Shown here: positions 56,781-64,000 of the stretch, piece after piece
Numbering within the stretch: position 1 is the first letter of the stretch
Layout: each line of letters opens with the position of its first letter
Source of the DNA: Fluviispira sanaruensis
Lineage (GTDB): Bacteria > Bdellovibrionota_B > Oligoflexia > Silvanigrellales > Silvanigrellaceae
NCBI RefSeq assembly: GCF_004295685.1
Contig: NZ_AP019368.1
Span: 1,616,364-1,680,363, forward strand
Length of the DNA stretch: 64,000 bases
Direction: 5' to 3'
Program-made: the position numbers and the translations under genes
Notes under the pieces: generated by a model
What the model saw: only the letters and a program-made list of their open reading frames with translations
The model's database searches: none
What the model was told of the DNA's origin: nothing

Positions 56781-58073
56781 TTAAAGATCATTTCTGTTAA
56801 GAATTCTTATTGCTTTATTTGATAAACTTGGTGGATTTTTAATTCCTAAATTATCCCCATAACCGCTAGTGCCGGAATTGTTGTTACTTCCCCAGCAGTA
56901 AACATCTTCATTGTCGAGCAATGCACATGTGTTGTTGTCTGCTGCGGCTATGTCTATAACTTTAGCTGTGGGCAGTCCTGAAACTGCTATGGGTGCATTT
57001 GATTGAGCAGGAGTGGATGAGCCACTGCCAAGTTGTCCCTTTGAATTATCGCCCCAGCAATAAACGGATGAACCGTCGTTCGTAATTGCACAGGTATGGT
57101 ATTGTCCAGCCACGATAGCTTTTGCATGGGAAATTCCAGCCACTGAATTTGGTGTTTTATTAAAAACATTAGTGGCAGTGTTGTTACCAAGTTGTAATTT
57201 CTCATTTTTCCCAAAACATTTTATAGTATCTTCTGAATTTATATAGCAGAAATGATCTTTTTCACCACTTGAAATATTTTTAACGCCTGAATCTATGAGA
57301 ATTGGGTTTGGATTTGCACTAGTCGTGATATTCGAACCCCAGCAATATAAACTGCCAGAAACAGTAACTGCACAAACGGAATGATCTGAAGTTGATATTA
57401 ATTTTACGCTTTCAGGTAATGGTATATTTGCGCCATTAATAAATGGATTTGCAAAATCAGATTGAGCCATTTGTCCTAAATTGTTTAATCCCCAGCAAGA
57501 AACTTGTTGTGAAGCTGAAAATAAAACACAGACATGTTCGTCTCCAGTGACCATCATTTTTATTTGATTGCTATTTAAATTCAAGACATCTTGTGGTTGA
57601 GTGGCAGTGGTATTATTGTTAATTCTATTTCCCAATTTCCCATTATTTTCTGAGCCCCAGCATTTTAACCCTGTAGATAAAAAAGCACAAGTGTGATTGA
57701 GTGCCGCAGACACCGCAACAGCTTTTTCAGTTAATATGTTTACAACAACAGGTGTCACTTGATTGTTTGTGCCTGCATTTGTATTACCAAGCTGAAAGGA
57801 TTGGTTGTAACCCCAGCATTTAATGCTTCCTGATGTCATAACCACACAAGCAGACAAATCCCCCATACTTATCAGACCATTTTCTGCTCCAGAAGTTGTA
57901 TAAGTTGGAATTTTTCCAGCACTTGTTGCAGCAGTAGAAAGATCATCTAGAGAATAAAAACTATTTAAAGAAACCACTGCATCATTTCCACTACCCCCTT
58001 CACCTTTTGAGCAAGAGTAAACAACTTCGAAAATAATGATAAGTGCAATTGTTTTGAAAATCATTGACTTCAT
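56781..58073 (-). CDS. RCC1-repeat lipoprotein (copy 2 of 3)
   Basis: The protein is 430 residues with a VVYSC lipobox, GEGGSGNDAVVS, and the same seven Cys-paired blades as its neighbours. It is closest to copy 3: stretches around SGEKDHFCYI and ILNRNDL are shared, and long DNA blocks are nearly identical (for example near 57250 and 58560). The 20-bp gap to copy 1 is a ribosome-site region (GGAGAAGT). Tandem duplication followed by divergence of blade loops is the simplest reading. Confidence 0.88.
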   Translation of the reverse strand: MKSMIFKTIALIIIFEVVYSCSKGEGGSGNDAVVSLNSFYSLDDLSTAATSAGKIPTYTTSGAENGLISMGDLSACVVMTSGSIKCWGYNQSFQLGNTNAGTNNQVTPVVVNILTEKAVAVSAALNHTCAFLSTGLKCWGSENNGKLGNRINNNTTATQPQDVLNLNSNQIKMMVTGDEHVCVLFSASQQVSCWGLNNLGQMAQSDFANPFINGANIPLPESVKLISTSDHSVCAVTVSGSLYCWGSNITTSANPNPILIDSGVKNISSGEKDHFCYINSEDTIKCFGKNEKLQLGNNTATNVFNKTPNSVAGISHAKAIVAGQYHTCAITNDGSSVYCWGDNSKGQLGSGSSTPAQSNAPIAVSGLPTAKVIDIAAADNNTCALLDNEDVYCWGSNNNSGTSGYGDNLGIKNPPSLSNKAIRILNRNDL

Positions 58074-58093
58074 ATTACTTCTCCTTTGTTGAA

Positions 58094-59377
58094 TTAAAGA
58101 TCGTTTCTATTTAGAATTTTAATTGCTTTATTTGAGAAATTTGGTGGATTTTTAATGCCTAAAAAATCTCCTAAATTATCAACAGGTGCACTATTGTTTC
58201 CCCAACAAAAAACATCATCACTTTCTAAAAGCACACATGTTACGTTATCTGAAGAAGCAATATCGATTATTTTTTTGTTAGGCAGACTAACTACTTTTAT
58301 AGGTGTACTCGATTTGTCAATTGCCAAGTCATCGTTACCAAGCTGTCCTTTACTATTATCTCCCCAACAGTAAACAGAAGTGTTATTGTCTGAAATAGCG
58401 CATGAATGATATGCTCCTGCAACGATAGCAGAAACATTATTTAAATTTTGCACTGTATTTTTTTGTAATTTATATTCTGGGTCTTCTGGCATTTTACCAA
58501 GTTGTAATTTATCATTCCTCCCAAAACAATTGACAAAATCATTCGCGCTTATATAACAGAAATGATCTTTTTCACCACTTGAAATATTTTTGACACCAGA
58601 ATCAATTAATTTCGGATTCGGATTAGCATTTGTAGTTATATATGAGCCCCAGCAATATAAATTACCTGAAATAGTAATTGCACACATGGAGTGATCTGAA
58701 GTTGCAATGTGTTTTACGCTTTCCGGTATTTGAATATTTATTCCACTTATCACAGTTGTCTTTGAAAAAGGTTGTGCCACTTGTCCTTTATCATTGAGGC
58801 CCCAACAAAAAACTTGTTGTGAACCTGATAACAATACGCAAACATGTTCATCGCCAGTCACCATCATTTTTATTTGATTGCTATTTAAATTCAAAATATC
58901 TTGTGGCATACTTGCGTATGAAGTATTGCTTATTCTATTACCTAATTTTCCGTTGTTTTGCGAACCCCAACATTTCATACCTGAAATTAAATAGGCACAC
59001 GTGTGATTGAGTGCTGCAGAAACAGCAACTGCTTTTTCTGTTAATATATTTACATATACAGGTTCTGCCTGGTTGTTTGTGCTCGCACTTGAATTACCAA
59101 GTTGAAAGGATTGATTGTATCCCCAGCATTTTATTTGTCCGGATGTCATCACTACGCAGGCTGTTAAATCACCCATACTTATGAGTCCATTTTCAGAGCC
59201 CGAAGTTGTGTAGGTAGGTATTTTCCCAGAATTTTTTGCTAAATTACTCAAGTCATCTAAGGAATATAAACTACCTAAACTCATTATGGAGTCAGAATTA
59301 TTTCCACGGCCCTTAGAACAAGAAAGTGTGAATGGAAGGATTAGTAAAAATTGTATGAAGATTAATCTTCTAAGCAT
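58094..59377 (-). CDS. RCC1-repeat lipoprotein (copy 3 of 3)
   Basis: The best start is the ATG at 59377, with GAGG nine bases upstream; the ATG at 59386 overlaps that site. That gives 427 residues with an LSC lipobox and the seven Cys-paired blades. Its N-terminal signal differs from the other two, while blades 1-4 are close to copy 2. It is the first gene of the leftward tandem and so should carry the promoter, in the 200 bp that divide it from the divergent response regulator. Confidence 0.87.
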   Translation of the reverse strand: MLRRLIFIQFLLILPFTLSCSKGRGNNSDSIMSLGSLYSLDDLSNLAKNSGKIPTYTTSGSENGLISMGDLTACVVMTSGQIKCWGYNQSFQLGNSSASTNNQAEPVYVNILTEKAVAVSAALNHTCAYLISGMKCWGSQNNGKLGNRISNTSYASMPQDILNLNSNQIKMMVTGDEHVCVLLSGSQQVFCWGLNDKGQVAQPFSKTTVISGINIQIPESVKHIATSDHSMCAITISGNLYCWGSYITTNANPNPKLIDSGVKNISSGEKDHFCYISANDFVNCFGRNDKLQLGKMPEDPEYKLQKNTVQNLNNVSAIVAGAYHSCAISDNNTSVYCWGDNSKGQLGNDDLAIDKSSTPIKVVSLPNKKIIDIASSDNVTCVLLESDDVFCWGNNSAPVDNLGDFLGIKNPPNFSNKAIKILNRNDL

Positions 59378-59600
59378 ATATTGCATCCTCGTGCATGAAA
59401 ACGAGCTTTAAAATTCTATCGGTTGGTTTTTTATAAAATTTAAAAATAAGATTTTAATATATGTAATATTTCTTTAAATAATTGTTATTTTGTTAAGACT
59501 AAGAGTTGCTTCGCTCAGCGTCAAAAATTTGAACCTATTGAAAATATTGAAAATTTACTAAGAAAAGCCGATTTGAGAGCAAGAGCAGAAGAGGAAATGT

Positions 59601-59984
59601 ATGAGAAAAGTTATAATACTTATGGATGACTCTCCAGAAATGCATCTCATAACGAAGAAAGCATTAGAAACTTTAGATGTGAATTTTATTTCATGTAAAA
59701 CTGAAGCTGAATTATTAGCGGGAGTCATAAATAACACGCGTGAATTGGCATTAGTTTTGTTAGATATTTATATGCCTGATAAAAACGGGTTCGTTGTCAT
59801 TCAAAACTTAAAAGATCGTTTTCCAAGGCGGAAATTTAAAATTGTTTTTTTCACTTCAATCAAAGAAAAAAAATATATATTGCAGGGAATGAGTCTAAAA
59901 GCTGATGGCTTTATAATTAAGCCATTTGAAGTTGATGAATTTCGTTTAAAAATTATGAAATTAATTGATTTAAAAAAAACTTAA
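59601..59984 (+). CDS. Single-domain response regulator (CheY-like)
   Basis: The 127-residue protein is only a receiver domain. D9 and D10 bind Mg2+, D55 (LLDIYMPD) takes the phosphate, T85 is the switch residue, and K107 (IIKPF) is the conserved lysine. No output domain or sensor kinase is encoded next to it. AGAGGA precedes the ATG. It could serve motility or a phosphorelay. It converges with spoVR at 13 bp. Confidence 0.93.
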   Translation: MRKVIILMDDSPEMHLITKKALETLDVNFISCKTEAELLAGVINNTRELALVLLDIYMPDKNGFVVIQNLKDRFPRRKFKIVFFTSIKEKKYILQGMSLKADGFIIKPFEVDEFRLKIMKLIDLKKT

Positions 59985-59997
59985 ATTAAAATAATAA

Positions 59998-61533
59998 TCA
60001 ATGTTCGAATTGAATGCCTTTTTCAATTCTAGGTTCTGATCCATCAAAATGAATTATTTTATTTTCTGACTCTATGACGGTTGCTATATTTACAGGTCGA
60101 CTCCAAACTTTATGAATATTTTTCAGAGTTTCAACAGCCCAATCAATTTTAAGATCTTTTCCTTGATGACGATGTCTTAACAGAATTTCACCTCTATTGC
60201 GAAAATTCCCGTCCACAACATCTATCAATGGGTGGCCAAAATTGGTCATCGCATCGAGAAGTTCCCTTTTTATAGTTTTAAAATCTCGGTCATGAATAAT
60301 TGCTTGTCCTGAACGTCTATCTTGTACCCAAGTGAATAGTTTGGCTTCTTCACAAAAATCTTCATCTAAAAACTCATCAATAAAAGTGATGTCATTGTGA
60401 AATTTCCGCACCTCAAATATCTTTTGCATCCCTTTATTTGCATTTTTATTCCAATTTTTTCGCACAAGTGGATCATCACATAAAGTATAGTCTAAACCAA
60501 ATTGACCTTTGTCCCATCTTTTTTCTATGTGTCGCATGAGTTCTACCCCAAGTTTATAAGGGTTTAACCTTTGCCCAGACATTTGCACGACTCCAGCATA
60601 ATGATCGCAATAATCTATGACTTCAGAATCTTTTAAGACAAGTTGGGTCAGTATCTTTGAGTGCCAATAAACAGCCCAGCCTTCATTCATAATTTTTGTT
60701 TGACCTTGTGGAGCAAAATAATATGCTTCTTCTCGAACAATAGCAAGAACATCTCTTTGCCATGCACTTAAAGGAGCAAAATCAAGGAGAAATTTGAGTA
60801 CGTCACGCACAGGACTTTCAGGAAATTTTTTTTCTTTTTCTTTTTCTAATATTACTTTTGCTTGCTGTTCCTTTAAATAACTCTCAGGATTTATATATCC
60901 TTCCATATATCCACGTAATGATGGTAATTTAGGAACCGGAAGTTTGTCTGGAGAGATTAAACTCTCATCATAATTGTCTTTTTCTTTCGGTTTATATTCT
61001 CTGCGAATATGAGGTCCATGTTGATCAATTAAATTTTCGAGTGATAAGCAAATATCTATAAAACTTTCAACTTCATCATGACCAACTTCTTCAATATAAC
61101 GTCTAACACGACTTCCATGGTTTGCCATTTCATCAAGAGTTTTTCTGTTTGTATGAGCAAAACAATAATTATTTTTAAAGAAATCACAATGACCATAAAC
61201 ATGAGCAATCACAGTTTTCTGATCGACTAAGGAATTGCTTCTTAATAAATAAGCATAACAAGGGTCATTGTTAATTACCATTTCATAAATAAGGGAAAGG
61301 CCGTACTCATAGCTTTTCGCAATGCGTTCGTATTCCATGCCAAAACGCCAATGGGGATAGCGAGTGGGAAAACCACCATAAGCAGCTATTTCACTCATTT
61401 GTTGATAATCGACCATTTCAAATATGGTTGGGAAAAAATCAAGACCCAGATTTTTTGCGTGACTTTCAATTTCAAAAACAATATCCTTCAGTTCTGGGGT
61501 CAGATCACTTGTTAGTCTTGGATCCATAACCAT
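59998..61533 (-). CDS. SpoVR family protein
   Basis: The 511-residue protein matches SpoVR/YcgB along its length: KNLGLDFFPTIFEMVDYQQMSEIAAY near the start, PTRYPHWRFGMEYERI, then LAIVREEAYYFAPQ and KIMNEGWAVYWHSKI in the middle. The biochemical role is not known; in Bacillus it affects spore cortex, and elsewhere it goes with YeaG/YeaH under nitrogen or stationary-phase stress. It starts two bases after the yeaH stop, so the two are one transcript. Confidence 0.94.
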   Translation of the reverse strand: MVMDPRLTSDLTPELKDIVFEIESHAKNLGLDFFPTIFEMVDYQQMSEIAAYGGFPTRYPHWRFGMEYERIAKSYEYGLSLIYEMVINNDPCYAYLLRSNSLVDQKTVIAHVYGHCDFFKNNYCFAHTNRKTLDEMANHGSRVRRYIEEVGHDEVESFIDICLSLENLIDQHGPHIRREYKPKEKDNYDESLISPDKLPVPKLPSLRGYMEGYINPESYLKEQQAKVILEKEKEKKFPESPVRDVLKFLLDFAPLSAWQRDVLAIVREEAYYFAPQGQTKIMNEGWAVYWHSKILTQLVLKDSEVIDYCDHYAGVVQMSGQRLNPYKLGVELMRHIEKRWDKGQFGLDYTLCDDPLVRKNWNKNANKGMQKIFEVRKFHNDITFIDEFLDEDFCEEAKLFTWVQDRRSGQAIIHDRDFKTIKRELLDAMTNFGHPLIDVVDGNFRNRGEILLRHRHQGKDLKIDWAVETLKNIHKVWSRPVNIATVIESENKIIHFDGSEPRIEKGIQFEH

Positions 61534-61535
61534 AT

Positions 61536-62639
61536 TTATTTACCCCTTCCTAAAAATGCCCGTAGGGCATTCATAATTCCATCTCGATCTTTTATTTGAT
61601 GAATAATGACTTTTTCATTTTGTTCACCATAATGCTTTTCAAGATCTTTGAGAAATTGACCACTGCCATAACGACTTTCAACCTGCCCATAGGAAAATAA
61701 ATTACTAGAAGGTAACAAAAAATTATCTAATAATGTCATACATTCATTTGTGTCGTTGCCACTCCAATTGTCACCATCTGAAAAATGAAATAAGTATATA
61801 TTCCATTCAGCAGAAGGATAGCTATCCATGATTATCTTTTCACATAATTTATAAGCACTGCTAATTAAAGTACCACCAGATTCTTTTGTGTGATAGAAAG
61901 TATGCTCATCTACTTCTCTGGCAATTGCATCGTGGATAATAAATCGAGTGTCTAAATTGTCGTAATTATGCTTTAACCAGGCATTTAACCAAAATGATGT
62001 GAGGCGTACAATTTCTTTTTGTTCATCGCCCATGGATCCTGAAACATCCATCATATAAATAATAACAGCACTTGCTTCTGGTTTTTCTTCTATACGAAAA
62101 CTACGGTAGCGTTTATCTTCTTTAATTGGAATAATAATTGGTCTGTCTGGAGTATAATCACCAATACTAATTTGTCTTTTTAAAGATTCTTTATAAGTTC
62201 TTTTGAAGTTGCGTAAACTTTCAGGTCCATTTCTGAGCACGCCTTGGTATTTGTATTTCTTCTGGGTAATATTTTTTTTACCTTTATCTTCAATGCGCGG
62301 AAGTCCTAATTCCTCACCCAATATTCCAGCAAGTTCATCAAGGCTCACATCAACTTCCATACTGTGCTCGCCTGGATTTTGTCCCGCTTCACCTTCTCCG
62401 GGTTGGGCTTGTCCTTGGCTGACGGCATCGCCTGGCTCGCCTTCACCTTGGCCAACTCCTCGCTGTTGATTGTTCCCAAATTCAAAGCGAGGAAGATCAA
62501 TTCTTGGCAAAGGAATGGTGACTTGCTTATTTCCTTGACGTCCAATCAATTCACCAGAAGAAATAAATCTTTTTAAATTGTCTTTTATTTTTCCTCTAAC
62601 TATTTTACGAAAGCGATTTACATCTGTTTCCATTTTCAT
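61536..62639 (-). CDS. yeaH: YeaH/YhbH family (DUF444) von Willebrand-like protein
   Basis: The 367-residue protein starts with a basic region (NRFRKIVRGKIKDNLKRFISSG), followed by a Gly/Gln/Glu-rich linker (about 57-95) and then a VWA-like domain. The metal-binding MIDAS motif is in MMDVSGSMGDEQK (near 192). Function is not established, but it always travels with the PrkA kinase. AGGAGAGG precedes the ATG. It lies between prkA and spoVR in the conserved trio, 80 bp after prkA. Confidence 0.93.
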   Translation of the reverse strand: MKMETDVNRFRKIVRGKIKDNLKRFISSGELIGRQGNKQVTIPLPRIDLPRFEFGNNQQRGVGQGEGEPGDAVSQGQAQPGEGEAGQNPGEHSMEVDVSLDELAGILGEELGLPRIEDKGKKNITQKKYKYQGVLRNGPESLRNFKRTYKESLKRQISIGDYTPDRPIIIPIKEDKRYRSFRIEEKPEASAVIIYMMDVSGSMGDEQKEIVRLTSFWLNAWLKHNYDNLDTRFIIHDAIAREVDEHTFYHTKESGGTLISSAYKLCEKIIMDSYPSAEWNIYLFHFSDGDNWSGNDTNECMTLLDNFLLPSSNLFSYGQVESRYGSGQFLKDLEKHYGEQNEKVIIHQIKDRDGIMNALRAFLGRGK

Positions 62640-62681
62640 CTTAATGAACCTCTCCTTGAAGAAGATATATTCATGAGACTT

Positions 62682-62706
62682 GGGTTATTAATTTATTTAA
62701 TAACCC
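62682..62706. promoter_or_regulatory. Hairpin between prkA and yeaH
   Basis: GGGTTATTA pairs perfectly with TAATAACCC around a seven-base loop in the 80-bp gap. On the minus (coding) strand no T run follows, so it is more likely an mRNA processing or stability hairpin than a terminator. Confidence 0.45.
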
Positions 62707-62719
62707 TTTTAATAACTTT

Positions 62720-64000
62720 TTAATTTAAATTTCTTTTAACATCGCCTCGAGCAAAAATGCTTGCGACAAAATGAAGAGCATCGGTAGCGCAGATATCACA
62801 ATAACCATAATTTTTAATAAGTCGATTTTTAACAACATCAATTTTTGCTTGTGTTTCTTTATCTACGACGTTACTCACAAGGCTTGTTAACTTAATAGTA
62901 TCTTTTTGATCTTCAAATAATTTAAGCTCAAGCGCTTTATGCAGGCGCTCATTGGTTTTATAATCAAATATTTTTCCTTCTAAAGCGAGTGCACCAATAT
63001 AATTCATGATTTCTCTTCTAAAATCATCTTTACGGCTTTCAGGTATATCGATTTTTTCTTCTATACTACGCATTAATCTTTCATCAGGTTCTTCACTCAT
63101 ACCTGTGTATTTATTTCTAACCCGCTCTTTTTGTGTATACGCTTTTACATTATCAATATAATTACCACATAATTTTGCAATAGCTTCTTCATCAGCAGAA
63201 ATAGCTCTTTGTACTTCATTTTTTACAATATCTTCATATTCTTGTTTCACAACTGCGAGAAGTTCACGGTATCTTTTTTTGGTTTCTTCATCGCGAATAA
63301 GGCTATGATTTTTAAGTCCACCTTCAAGCTCATTGAGAACAATAAAAGGATTTATACAACCATTCCCTCTGTCTTCAACAAGAGAATTTGATAATTTATC
63401 CTGTATATAGCGAGGAGAAATTCCGTCAAGGCCTTCACGCAGTGCATCTTTTCTTAACTCTTTGATATTATCTTCAGTATATCCTGATAAAGTTTTACCA
63501 TCATATAGTTTCATCTTTTGCATAACAGTTAAATTTGCTTTTTTGGGTTCTTCAAGGCGCGTTAATATTCCCCACATCGCTGCGGTTTCAATTGTATGTG
63601 GTGCAATATGAATATGTGGAACTGTTTCAGGATTAAAATCTTTTCTATAAATTTTAACTTCTTCTTTTAATTTTGTTATATAAGGAACATCAATTTTAAC
63701 GGTTCTATCTCTGAGTGCTTCCATAAATTCATTGTTTTGCAGTTTTCTATACTCTGGCTCATTTGTATGGCCAATAATCACTTCATCAATATCTGTTTGC
63801 GCAAATTTCTTTGGTTTGATTTTATGCTCTTGCGAAGCGCCGAGTAAATCATAAAGGAACGCAACATCGAGTTTGAGCATTTCTACAAACTCAACAATTC
63901 CTCTATTTGCAATGTTAAATTCGCCATCAAAATTAAATGCGCGTGGATCGGAATCGGATCCATACTCAGCAATTTTTCGATAGTTTAGATCGCCTGTTAA
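62720..64000 (-). CDS. prkA: PrkA serine protein kinase, C-terminal part (5' end beyond window)
   Basis: The frame is open to the right edge, so the ATG at 63880 is internal and at least 40 more residues precede it ([18 protein letters not shown] and [13 protein letters not shown]). These and the following [15 protein letters not shown] match PrkA/YeaG, a AAA-like domain joined to a kinase-like C-terminal part. About 426 residues of a family near 640 are seen. The N-terminal P-loop lies outside. It begins the prkA-yeaH-spoVR operon, known in E. coli for nitrogen and stationary-phase stress adaptation. The right part of the gene is missing here. Confidence 0.95.
   Translation of the reverse strand, partial: LTGDLNYRKIAEYGSDSDPRAFNFDGEFNIANRGIVEFVEMLKLDVAFLYDLLGASQEHKIKPKKFAQTDIDEVIIGHTNEPEYRKLQNNEFMEALRDRTVKIDVPYITKLKEEVKIYRKDFNPETVPHIHIAPHTIETAAMWGILTRLEEPKKANLTVMQKMKLYDGKTLSGYTEDNIKELRKDALREGLDGISPRYIQDKLSNSLVEDRGNGCINPFIVLNELEGGLKNHSLIRDEETKKRYRELLAVVKQEYEDIVKNEVQRAISADEEAIAKLCGNYIDNVKAYTQKERVRNKYTGMSEEPDERLMRSIEEKIDIPESRKDDFRREIMNYIGALALEGKIFDYKTNERLHKALELKLFEDQKDTIKLTSLVSNVVDKETQAKIDVVKNRLIKNYGYCDICATDALHFVASIFARGDVKRNLN

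Overview
The window is a low-GC, gene-dense bacterial chromosome segment with a Gram-negative outer-membrane theme: RND efflux, lipobox lipoproteins, a predicted outer-membrane barrel and periplasmic cytochrome c. The gene set (YeaG/YeaH/SpoVR, FabV, HDOD proteins, RCC1-repeat lipoproteins, FN3 surface protein, SpoIIE-type phosphatase) and the strong A+T bias fit the Bdellovibrionota/Oligoflexia branch, perhaps Silvanigrellales. That placement is inference; there is no rRNA here to confirm it. I see no tRNA, CRISPR array, prophage or insertion sequence. The only recombination gene is a complete tyrosine recombinase at 35266.

Layout. 1-6955: the end of a giant secreted FN3/beta-propeller protein, convergent with a LysM/tandem-repeat/barrel protein. 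7082-11270: RND efflux adaptor and pump. 11414-17570: sucA, and an ABC ATPase plus double-domain permease without a binding protein. 17658-20311: an AstE-like hydrolase, then PlsC and a solute-binding protein. 20374-24730: rpmB, then lon coupled to a cysteine desulfurase. 24783-31102: an aminotransferase, a lipoprotein/SCP2/SDR operon, a small unknown gene, mutM and a cupin/mannose-isomerase-like protein. 31219-36267: a SpoIIE-type phosphatase, a structured non-coding stretch, lysA and the recombinase. 36419-43414: an LRR protein, a diheme cytochrome, a membrane MutS-like ATPase, a c-type-lysozyme-like enzyme, a small membrane protein, HDOD and CheR. 43418-50103: ndh, tdk and the thrABC operon. 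50708-55273: fabV, a nitroreductase, a second HDOD protein and menD. 55468-59377: three tandem RCC1 lipoproteins. 59601-64000: a single-domain response regulator and the prkA-yeaH-spoVR trio, with prkA running off the right edge.

How the parts work together. Core metabolism is represented by the TCA cycle (sucA), threonine (thrABC) and lysine (lysA) synthesis, menaquinone (menD) with type II NADH dehydrogenase, fatty acid and phospholipid synthesis (fabV, plsC), and thymidine salvage (tdk). The accessory content is mainly envelope proteins built from repeats: FN3, a Cys-paired propeller, LysM, LRR and RCC1. Several gene starts were moved downstream from the longest open frame because a clear Shine-Dalgarno sequence marks a later codon. 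Many convergent genes end within about 1-25 bp of each other without a visible terminator, while five good intrinsic terminators occur elsewhere.

The most unusual items are the RCC1 lipoprotein triplet, the bacterial c-type-lysozyme-like protein, the LysM-repeat-barrel protein, the membrane MutS homologue, the Cys-poor TsdA-like cytochrome, and the leader regions before lysA and thrA.
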